DNA of 29,209 bases, taken from NCBI GenBank assembly GCA_947631075.1, contig CANRJU010000002.1, positions 1 through 29,209 of the forward strand, written 5' to 3'. Numbering within the stretch: the stretch's first letter is position 1; every line of letters starts with the position of its first letter. The position numbers were made by a program, and so were the translations under genes. Shown piece after piece: positions 14,723 through 21,189 of the stretch. The notes under the pieces are model-generated. The model was not told where the DNA came from. It worked only from the letters and a program-made list of their open reading frames with translations, and made no database searches. Source of the stretch: an uncultured Lachnospiraceae bacterium. Its GTDB lineage: Bacteria > Bacillota > Clostridia > Lachnospirales > Lachnospiraceae.

Positions 14723-15940
14723 TTGAATATAGAGCAGATAGAAACGCTGGTTTCCAGCAGACAGTTTCAACAGCTGAAATATTTTCAGGAAAAGACAAAT
14801 GTATTTACGATCGTTGGACAGACGCATACGGAACATTGGCACAGTGCGTTCATGAGCTGGTTGCTGGATCCTAATTCAAGTCTCTGTCTTGGACATTATC
14901 CTCTGGTCAGGCTGCTTTTTCTCTATATGATAAAGAGCGAAACGGAAGAACTGTCTGTGCAAACGGTTTTCGAGATGAATTTGGATACCATGCGTTTTGA
15001 GACGGAGAGGACTTTTTCTACCGCCGATGGAAAAAAACGTTCCATAGACGTGTACGGAGAGAATGAGGAACTGATCCTTGTGATAGAGAATAAGGTCAAA
15101 GCCAGGGAGAATATGAACGGAACGGATGTGGGACAGACTAGGGATTACAGGGATTATGTCGAGAAACACCGGAAAAGCGGACAAAAGGTCATCTGCCTGT
15201 TTATCACGCCTGACCCAAAGCAAAAACCATATGATAGAAGCTATACGCAGATTACATATCAGGAATTTTATGATTATGTGATAGCAAAGTGCATAGAGCA
15301 TCCTCAATTAAACAAGGATGGAAAATATTTGCTGGAGCAGTATGCGAACAATCTGCGAGAACCGGGACATGGCGCTCCCATGGCGTTGGTCAATATTCAA
15401 CTGTGTAATGAAATATATGATAGATATTCAGAAGTGCTGGATGAGATTTTTGATGATGTGGAGCAGAGTGATAATTATCTCAAAGATTCCAGATTATCCT
15501 GTGTTGTATATACGCATTATCAGAGCATATTAGATGAGATCTTTCTGTCGCTTGATGAAAAGAAATTCGGGAGGACTCCTAAATCTAATATTCAGAGAAG
15601 GTTTGTGAGCTTTACGGATTTATACAATGCCGGGAAGATTCAAAACGGAACAGAGTTTATTATGAAGTATGACGGCGTGTGTTATTATGCGATTGCAGAA
15701 TACGACCCACAGGATAAGGAATGTTATATGCTATTACTGGATGAGGAACGCCGGCCATATCACAATGCAAAAGGGGAAAAGATCGGCTTTTACAAGGCGT
15801 CCTCGCAGGCGGGAGTAGATGCGATTAACCTTTATCGCAAGAGGAATAATATAGTGTCCAGAGTAGAAACTTTAAATGGACCGGCCTACTGGAAAACAAA
15901 GGACGGTATTGCGCTTAAAGCATTAATGGATTCACTGTAG
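14723..15940 (+). CDS. PD-(D/E)XK nuclease family protein (PDDEXK_4 type)
   Basis: This is a 405-residue protein starting at TTG (14723), seven bases after AGGAAAGGGGG; no ATG is suitably placed. Near the N-terminus, HSAFMSWLLDPNSSLCLG is the characteristic opening of the PDDEXK_4 family. The catalytic core is RSIDVYG (D109), then LILVIENKVKA (E122, K124), the D...ExK signature with an asparagine between E and K, and QTRDYRDYVEK in the following helix. Families of this type are predicted DNA- or RNA-cleaving effectors and occur in defence islands, often with a substrate-binding C-terminal half. It begins 41 bp after the TIR gene in the same operon. The nuclease activity is inferred from the motif only. 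Confidence 0.85.
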   Translation: MNIEQIETLVSSRQFQQLKYFQEKTNVFTIVGQTHTEHWHSAFMSWLLDPNSSLCLGHYPLVRLLFLYMIKSETEELSVQTVFEMNLDTMRFETERTFSTADGKKRSIDVYGENEELILVIENKVKARENMNGTDVGQTRDYRDYVEKHRKSGQKVICLFITPDPKQKPYDRSYTQITYQEFYDYVIAKCIEHPQLNKDGKYLLEQYANNLREPGHGAPMALVNIQLCNEIYDRYSEVLDEIFDDVEQSDNYLKDSRLSCVVYTHYQSILDEIFLSLDEKKFGRTPKSNIQRRFVSFTDLYNAGKIQNGTEFIMKYDGVCYYAIAEYDPQDKECYMLLLDEERRPYHNAKGEKIGFYKASSQAGVDAINLYRKRNNIVSRVETLNGPAYWKTKDGIALKALMDSL

Positions 15941-15990
15941 GTTAAAAACGGTTGAATCGCATCATCAGCAGAAAAGAAGTGAATTAAGGT

Positions 15991-17343
15991 ATGGTAAAGA
16001 AATTATTTCCAGTATTGGCTTTTTTGCCGCTGGTAATAGGTACAACAGGATATATTATATCAGGGGAAATGTTTTCAAATGCTTTATATGCTGCCTTGGC
16101 GTTATATTTTATAGGCCCTGTTTCCAATGTATATAATTTATACATTGAAATAGCCCGATGGTCAGCTCCTCTGGTGACTGCAACGGCGATAATATGCGCG
16201 CTTCAAAGCGCGTGGCAATCTATAAGGAATAGGATTCATTTATTGGGGAAGAAAGATAGTGTTTCGGTATATTCTGACGATAATAATGGTATCCGTTTCG
16301 ATAAAGATGTAAGTGCCATTTATCCGGGAGACAAGTTTAAGAACTATGCGCGAGAACATATTATTATGTTTTCCGACGATAAAAAGAATCTGCAATTTTA
16401 TGAAGAACATAAGAGTGACCTTTCAAAGAAAAAAGTTTATATTGGAATAAAGGATATAGAGGGGGGCTTCTTAAATTTGGTGGGAGATATTACTGTTTTT
16501 GATGTAAACAGTTCTATTGCCAGAATTCTTTGGAAAGAAATATCTTTATGGAACAAAGGAAAAGATAACTTTGATTTAGTAATATGGGGTGGGAACACAC
16601 TTTCAGGTGTTATCATTTCTACTGGATTACAGTTTAATTTATTTTCGCGCAATCAGAAAATCAGATACCATGTCATTGCTGATAATAGTATATTCCACAT
16701 CAGGCATGATGGGTTAAAACTCATGAATGATGATGAGCTGCTTTATTATGGCAGAGACGATTCTGCTATCTGGGATGTGATAGATAAAGCAGATATTGTT
16801 ATTGTTTCGGATATTCCCGATTCTGAAACACTGCAGACTATAGTGGTAAAGGCCGGGGAATCGGAGATATATTATTATTCTCCACATAAAGGAGACATAG
16901 TCTCGTATTTTTCATATGGCAATATCAGACCTTTCGGAAGGGAAGAAGTAGTCTTTACAGACGAAAACATCAGAAGATGCGGATTGATTCATAAAGCGAT
17001 TGCATTAAATGACTATTATGCAAATCTTTATGGGACTGAAAAAAATTGGAATGCTCTTTCCGGTTTTCTTAAGGCATCCAATATCTCCGCAGCTGATTTT
17101 GGTGAAGTGTTGTGTGATTTGAATAGCAAGGTAAGTGAAGCGGAACAGGCGGAACTGGAGCATATAAGATGGTGCAGGTTTATGTTTCTGAATTATTATA
17201 CATGGGGAATCCCTGAAAACGGTAAAAATCGGGATGATGTAAAGCGGATACATAAAGATCTGATCGCTTTTGATGAACTCAGTTCCGATGAAAAAGCAAA
17301 AGATCTGGAAACGATAAAAATTACCAGGAATTTGCTTGTATAG
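15991..17343 (+). CDS. Membrane protein with TrkA/Rossmann-like domains and C-terminal RyR domain
   Basis: Last gene of the operon, 450 residues. The N-terminus has about three hydrophobic segments (about residues 5-24, 28-48 and 56-76), then a soluble region. Two Rossmann-like units follow: the first near residues 88-185, the second starting with FDLVIWGGNTLSG. This resembles the TrkA-N nucleotide-binding domain of potassium-transport regulators. The C-terminus (about 380-450) is a clear RyR domain: ELEHIRWCRFMFLNYYTWG (H391, W394), then DDVKRIHKDLIAFDELSSDE and KAKDLETI. Such TrkA-RyR proteins are thought to be ligand-gated channel or sensor proteins. The weak ribosome site (TAAGG) and 50-bp gap still fit one operon. 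A membrane-disrupting effector gated through RyR is a plausible role. Confidence 0.82.
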   Translation: MVKKLFPVLAFLPLVIGTTGYIISGEMFSNALYAALALYFIGPVSNVYNLYIEIARWSAPLVTATAIICALQSAWQSIRNRIHLLGKKDSVSVYSDDNNGIRFDKDVSAIYPGDKFKNYAREHIIMFSDDKKNLQFYEEHKSDLSKKKVYIGIKDIEGGFLNLVGDITVFDVNSSIARILWKEISLWNKGKDNFDLVIWGGNTLSGVIISTGLQFNLFSRNQKIRYHVIADNSIFHIRHDGLKLMNDDELLYYGRDDSAIWDVIDKADIVIVSDIPDSETLQTIVVKAGESEIYYYSPHKGDIVSYFSYGNIRPFGREEVVFTDENIRRCGLIHKAIALNDYYANLYGTEKNWNALSGFLKASNISAADFGEVLCDLNSKVSEAEQAELEHIRWCRFMFLNYYTWGIPENGKNRDDVKRIHKDLIAFDELSSDEKAKDLETIKITRNLLV

Positions 17344-17692
17344 GCTGGATGCTGCAAATTTTAATATGGAGATAAAATATTCTGCAGATAATCATTTCAG
17401 CAGCTTTTATATTTTTCCAGCTTGTTTTTATCATCTGAAATCTCCGTAATCAACTCAGCAATCGGCAGGCAGAGCTTCGCGGTAATTAAAAATTCCAAAT
17501 AACTCTATAATTTCATCTCTCCTTTGTCAAGTCTTAAATTTTCCACCGCTTTCGACAAACAGGCAGAAGACGGAAAGCGGGGAGCTCCCTCAAAGTTTTT
17601 TAAAAATCAATAAAAATGACAAATATGGCAGTTTTTACCACGGAAGATGTGGTTTAATATTCGTGAAAGGATTTTATGAGGAGGAAAAAACA
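17344..17692. other. AT-rich gap with gene remnant and small hairpins
   Basis: No intact gene is seen in these 349 bases. The minus strand at 17516-17397 holds a 39-codon frame with one in-frame TAG, described separately. CCGCTTTC (17546-17553) pairs with GAAAGCGG (17573-17580), and ACCAC (17637-17641) with GTGGT (17649-17653). TAATAT at 17655-17660 could be a -10 box for the gene at 17693, without a clear -35. No good terminator for the RyR/TIR operon is visible. Confidence 0.5.
17397..17516 (-). pseudogene. Short gene remnant interrupted by an amber stop
   Basis: Reading minus from ATG (17516), the frame is MKL, TAG, then SYLEFLITAKLCLPIAELIT and EISDDKNKLEKYKSC, ending with TGA at 17397. 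The peptide after the TAG looks like a genuine helical protein segment, and AAAGGAG lies directly before the ATG. It is probably the residue of a small gene. An alternative is a 33-residue product from an internal TTG. No family is recognised. Confidence 0.35.
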
Positions 17693-18757
17693 ATGGCGCT
17701 TATTGTTACGGAAAGCTGGGACGGCCTGCCTGAACACTATCGCTGCTACGGCAGCCCGCGGGATGTGCAGGAGGAGCTCTGCCGGGTTATGGAGTGGGAG
17801 GAGGGCGAGGTCTTTTTTCAGAATCCGGAGGTAAAGGATTATCTGGAGGGCTTCGGCGTGCACTACAAGGGAAATTACACGCTTGAGGCGGAAGACTGGG
17901 ACGAGGAGAAATTTATGACATTTCTGAATTACCCGCTCCAGCTTGCCTGTCTTGCGCTCTATGAAATGCGCGCGAACATCGTCGTGGGAAAGTGGTGCGA
18001 TTACGACCTGGCGAAGTGGCTGCTCCCTGTATTGAAAAAGAGGGACATATATGTGCGGGGGGACTACGGGGATTGCGTGTGTTATGTCGATGTCGCGGAG
18101 AAAGGCGTGGAGGTGCGGATTGCGGGACGCTCGTCGAAGGAGATGTCGGGGAAGGAATTTCGGTGGTTTTTGATCGATCTGGAGCGCCGGGTGCATTATT
18201 TGTCCCGCGAGCTGGACGCGGAGGTATTCCCGGAGGATTACAGGGAGAAATATCTTTTTGAGCCGACGCAGACGACGCTGGCGGATTATCTGCGCGATTG
18301 CGGGGCGCCGGATGAGGACGTCGCGCGCGCGCCGGATGTTCAGGTTCTTGTCAACGGGAAAAACAATTTTACGAACACATTCCGAAAATACCCGATCTAT
18401 GGTCTCTTTTATATGGAAGGGAAATGGCGGTACGCGAACTGGATGTCGGTCAAGTATCCGACGCTTGCAGAGCTTTTGGAGGACGCGGTCTTTTGCGACG
18501 AGGTGATGGACATGAACGGGGACATCTTAAGGCAGGGAAGGACGGACGTGTTCGCCGCCGAGAAGGTATTCGCGCTCGTGCTCGACTGCGACGAAATCTG
18601 CGACGCCAGAAGGTACTGGGAGACGGTCGCCTTTGTGGCAAAGTACGACAGGGCGGACGGCGTGCTGGAAATCTGCGACATCAACAGGGGCGTGCTGGAG
18701 TTTCATGAGCTGTTGCAGCAGTCTGGGGATTTGAACAGGAAAACGAAGGAGGAATAA
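17693..18757 (+). CDS. Uncharacterised protein, 354 residues
   Basis: I do not recognise this protein. The ATG at 17693 follows GAGGAGG with good spacing; an upstream GTG would place that site inside the gene. It is acidic and rich in Trp, Tyr and Asp, with no signal peptide and no membrane segment. An N-terminal region (ESWDGLPEHYRCYGSPRDVQ) and a mid region (EFRWFLIDLERRVHYLSREL) look like compact globular domains. A C-terminal region starts near residue 220 (DVQVLVNGKNNFTNTFRKYP). GC content is higher than in the operon upstream, so it is probably not part of that island. It could form a transcript with the small ORF and the 259-residue gene that follow. Confidence 0.75.
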   Translation: MALIVTESWDGLPEHYRCYGSPRDVQEELCRVMEWEEGEVFFQNPEVKDYLEGFGVHYKGNYTLEAEDWDEEKFMTFLNYPLQLACLALYEMRANIVVGKWCDYDLAKWLLPVLKKRDIYVRGDYGDCVCYVDVAEKGVEVRIAGRSSKEMSGKEFRWFLIDLERRVHYLSRELDAEVFPEDYREKYLFEPTQTTLADYLRDCGAPDEDVARAPDVQVLVNGKNNFTNTFRKYPIYGLFYMEGKWRYANWMSVKYPTLAELLEDAVFCDEVMDMNGDILRQGRTDVFAAEKVFALVLDCDEICDARRYWETVAFVAKYDRADGVLEICDINRGVLEFHELLQQSGDLNRKTKEE

Positions 18758-18759
18758 GC

Positions 18760-18871
18760 ATGTCATATAAACGAATGATTGAAGAAAGTATCCAGGGCGT
18801 TTACGAAAAGCGAATCGCCATCTAAATTTTACAACACGGAGGGAAAGAAGTGGCGTCTGGCGGTCGCGTGA
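18760..18871 (+). pseudogene. Small frameshifted gene remnant
   Basis: An ATG at 18760, two bases after the previous stop and behind GGAGGA, opens a 21-codon frame (MSYKRMIEESIQGVYEKRIAI) that ends at 18825. Shifting by one base at about 18810 continues sensibly as KSESPSKFYNTEGKKWRLAV to a TGA at 18869-18871. This suggests a small gene, or the fused ends of a larger deleted one, broken by a frameshift. The 21-residue product on its own could also be a real short peptide. Confidence 0.45.
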
Positions 18872-18907
18872 TGGAAAATGGAACTTAAAAGGAAAGGAGA
18901 CTGTGTT

Positions 18908-19687
18908 ATGGAAAATGAAAAACAAAAGCTGCAGCTGCACAACTGGTGCGTTGTTGAGCGGGAGTACAGCGGGCAGACTATGAGGGTGGCGACGGGAGTT
19001 GTGACGGGGCATGAAAGGCTCTGTGACGCGAGCATTGCGACGACATCGCAGATAAAAAATATTCTCATAGATGAGGAAAATGCCGAGGCGGTCATTACCA
19101 CCAGAAACAGCATATACCATTGTCCGCTGGAATACTGTAATTTTGACAGACAGGATGAGGCTCCGGATCTGCTTCCGGACTATCCCGCCATAAGGGAGAA
19201 GTACCGGGGAAAGCTCTCTCGTCCCACGATCGAGCAGGGGAATGTCCTGCTCGTGCTGGCGAATTTCTGCGAGTACTATTTTCACTCTCTCTACTATGTG
19301 CCGGCGGACGGTTCGTCTGGCGGCGAGCCGTTGGCGTATATGGCAGTGCCCCATATCGGAATTTATCAGGACAGCTTTCTGATCATGAATGTGAGGAAGG
19401 ACACGGACGTGCCGGTAGAAAACGGCGTTGACCTGCGATATTTTCCGCATTATCAAAATATTGAATTTTATGAGGAGGAAACGAATGACGCGCCCCTGTT
19501 TTTGGAAAACATAGGCGACGGGACGCTGTACGCGAGGGCGAGCTGCGGCGTCATTAAGCTGGAGCCGGGACAGCGCAAGCGGGTGTCGAAGGAAAACGCG
19601 GAGAAGGAGCCGCCCCTGCTCGCGGGAGGCGATTTGTATCCGGCGATGGTGCTGGGCGATGTGGACTTCGATAAATGGATAAAATAA
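18908..19687 (+). CDS. Uncharacterised protein, 259 residues
   Basis: I cannot assign a family. The ATG at 18908 follows AAAGGAGA by seven bases. The sequence is soluble and strand-rich. An N-terminal segment (QLHNWCVVEREYSGQTMRVA) is followed by GHERLCDASIATTSQI and a C-terminal part with FLENIGDGTLYARASCGVIK. The first ~90 residues (up to NSIYHCPLEYCNF) could be a small beta domain. It shares direction, base composition and spacing with the 17693 gene, so they may belong together. A strong terminator follows. Confidence 0.75.
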   Translation: MENEKQKLQLHNWCVVEREYSGQTMRVATGVVTGHERLCDASIATTSQIKNILIDEENAEAVITTRNSIYHCPLEYCNFDRQDEAPDLLPDYPAIREKYRGKLSRPTIEQGNVLLVLANFCEYYFHSLYYVPADGSSGGEPLAYMAVPHIGIYQDSFLIMNVRKDTDVPVENGVDLRYFPHYQNIEFYEEETNDAPLFLENIGDGTLYARASCGVIKLEPGQRKRVSKENAEKEPPLLAGGDLYPAMVLGDVDFDKWIK

Positions 19688-19702
19688 AATAGAGGGATTT
19701 TG

Positions 19703-19740
19703 CCGGGGAATGACTAGAGCCGTTCCCCGGTTTTCTCTTG
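19703..19740 (+). terminator. Rho-independent terminator
   Basis: CCGGGGAA (19703-19710) pairs exactly with TTCCCCGG (19723-19730) around a 12-base loop, followed directly by TTTTCTCTTGTTTTCT. It ends the transcript of the 18908 gene. Confidence 0.9.
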
Positions 19741-19766
19741 TTTTCTCCGCCTAAAACTGCTATACT
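19738..19766 (+). promoter_or_regulatory. Promoter of the DUF3877-like gene
   Basis: TTGTTT (19738-19743) and TATACT (19761-19766) are separated by exactly 17 bp, directly after the terminator. Transcription would start near 19773, which rules out an in-frame start at 19770 and supports the ATG at 19833. Confidence 0.65.
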
Positions 19767-19832
19767 CTTTTGTGGGGCGCACGCCCCGCCCCATTTTCCG
19801 GCAATGTCCGGACAGAAAGGAAGCGCTGCGCT

Positions 19833-20369
19833 ATGTCATATAATAAGCTGGAGCAGAACCTGACCGACCTCATTCTGGAGGAGCAGGCCAAGCTCGGATA
19901 TAAAAAGGAGCGGATTCGCCTGTACTATCCGCTCTCTTCTTTGAATCATATTTTACATGCTGCATTTGACAGTGAGGAAATGGAGCGCCATCTTCTCGCC
20001 TTCCCGGAGCAGGTCAAAGACCGCCTGGGGCTTGTCGATATTTCCCGCAGCGGGGACCGCTTCTGCTTTTCCATTCCGGAGGAGGGGACGGAGTATGTCC
20101 ATGAGCGCCAGAGCGAAAGTCCCTTTATCTCGGAGTTGGTGCAGACCGTCTCCCGGCATGGCTGCACTATGCAGGAAATTCTGGAGGTTTTCCGCCGCTA
20201 TTCGCCCGCGGTGCACGCGGAGTCCGTCAGCCACGGCGAGTTCGATTATCTGGTCTATTTCGAGGACGGGCGCCCCGACGGGTATCTGTACTGCTTTGCG
20301 CTGGAGCCGGGGCACATCATCTACCATAGGTTTCTGCCGGAGGATTATCGGGATTTCGGGTTCCTTTAA
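19833..20369 (+). CDS. DUF3877-like family protein
   Basis: This is a 178-residue soluble protein. The N-terminal part (MSYNKLEQNLTDLILEEQAK, then LGYKKERIRLYYPLSSLNH) matches what I remember of the DUF3877 family, found in Lachnospiraceae and relatives; function unknown. The ATG at 19833 follows GAAAGGAAG. The C-terminal half is predicted mixed alpha/beta (EFDYLVYFEDGRPDGYLYCF). It has its own promoter and stands alone, convergent with the minus-strand gene pair. A weak GC hairpin (TCGCG 20377-20381 with CGCGA 20389-20393) and T-rich tail follow. Confidence 0.7.
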   Translation: MSYNKLEQNLTDLILEEQAKLGYKKERIRLYYPLSSLNHILHAAFDSEEMERHLLAFPEQVKDRLGLVDISRSGDRFCFSIPEEGTEYVHERQSESPFISELVQTVSRHGCTMQEILEVFRRYSPAVHAESVSHGEFDYLVYFEDGRPDGYLYCFALEPGHIIYHRFLPEDYRDFGFL

Positions 20370-20404
20370 TGGGCTGTCGCGGGATAAGCGCGATTTGTAT
20401 TATT

Positions 20405-20695
20405 TTATATGATAAATGCGATTACTCCCAAGACAGCCGAAAGAATACCAAGACCTATTGATACATATGTAAGTACTGCGTTCTTTTTCTTTTCCCTGCT
20501 ATTTTCGTTCTGTAAATCAGAAATTTGCCTTGAAAGATCCTCATTACCTTTTTTCAGAACAGCTATTTTGTCATCAAATTCCTTTTTTTCTAATTTTTCC
20601 TTCTGTTGCAGTTTTTCTGTAAATGGCAAATTAGTAATAATCAGTTTGTAAACTGCCGCATATTCGTTATACGCATCTTCGTATTTATTCTCCAA
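20405..20695 (-). CDS. Coiled-coil protein with C-terminal membrane anchor (possible 3' half of a split gene)
   Basis: The frame encodes up to 96 residues from a TTG at 20695. It contains a long coiled coil (about residues 25-70, rich in K, E, Q, L: KLQQKEKLEKKEFDDKIAVL, then DLSRQISDLQNENS). A single C-terminal membrane helix ends VSIGLGILSAVLGVIAFII. It overlaps the end of the upstream frame by 11 bp, with only a weak AAAGGG ribosome site. Removing one G from the GGG run at about 20704 would join the frames smoothly as MDEVNKGYLENKYEDAYNEY, so it is probably the second half of one gene. Tail-anchored coiled coils of this type are often partners of small DNA-binding or toxin-like proteins; no function is assigned. 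Confidence 0.6.
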   Translation of the reverse strand: MENKYEDAYNEYAAVYKLIITNLPFTEKLQQKEKLEKKEFDDKIAVLKKGNEDLSRQISDLQNENSREKKKNAVLTYVSIGLGILSAVLGVIAFII

Positions 20696-20924
20696 ATAAC
20701 CCTTTGTTTACTTCATCCATTGAAAGAAATTCGCCTCTTGCAAGTAATGGATTTCCTCTGCCAACAACTCGCTGATCCGTATTTGGCAAAAAGTCACATC
20801 TCTTCCTGCCTGTCTGATTCAAAAAATTTATCTCATCATCATGGTCAAGCTCTTTGAATGTATCACTATTGATTCCCATAACGAATGATGCCATTTCTTT
20901 CGTTTTGTCTTTTAAATCGTACAT
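20685..20924 (-). CDS. Small protein upstream of the coiled-coil frame (possible 5' half of a split gene)
   Basis: This 79-residue frame starts at ATG 20924 behind a AGGGA-type site and has a good promoter (20993-21021). It is hydrophilic, with a conserved-looking stretch VVGRGNPLLARGEFLSMDEV near the end. No family is assigned. It stops 11 bp inside the next frame. See the adjacent entry for the argument that a one-base insertion separates the two. Both frames are AT-rich compared with flanking genes, which points to acquisition. Confidence 0.6.
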   Translation of the reverse strand: MYDLKDKTKEMASFVMGINSDTFKELDHDDEINFLNQTGRKRCDFLPNTDQRVVGRGNPLLARGEFLSMDEVNKGLFGE

Positions 20925-20992
20925 ATAAATCCCTGCCTTTTATCAGATACTAATTGAAGTATGCCCTGCTTTCTTCCCCAATATATGTAGCA

Positions 20993-21021
20993 ATTATATC
21001 ATTTTGCTATATTATATGCAA
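20993..21021 (-). promoter_or_regulatory. Minus-strand promoter of the small coiled-coil gene(s)
   Basis: On the minus strand TTGCAT (21021-21016) and a consensus TATAAT (20998-20993) are separated by exactly 17 bp, about 70 bp before the ATG at 20924. Confidence 0.7.
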
Positions 21022-21100
21022 GGCATTTTCCTGTTAAATCTCCGCAGACCGTGTCTGTACGGGCTGTCCTGTGCTCGACATATGACATCATATAAACTTT

Positions 21101-21148
21101 GTGTTTACAAAGTAAATTGTTGACACAGGTGTTATGCGGTGCTAATAT
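21101..21148 (+). promoter_or_regulatory. RND pump promoter with overlapping inverted repeat
   Basis: A consensus TTGACA (21120-21125), a 17-bp spacer and TAATAT (21143-21148) form a strong promoter. GTGTTTACAA (21101-21110) and TTGTTGACAC (21117-21126) are inverted repeats matching at 8 of 10 positions. The right arm covers the -35 box. TTTACAAAGTAAA inside it is itself palindromic. This is the layout of a repressor operator (TetR or MarR type); no regulator gene is adjacent. Confidence 0.7.
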
Positions 21149-21189
21149 TAAGGAACAAACTGGAAGGAATTTGTAAGGAGGAACGCACC

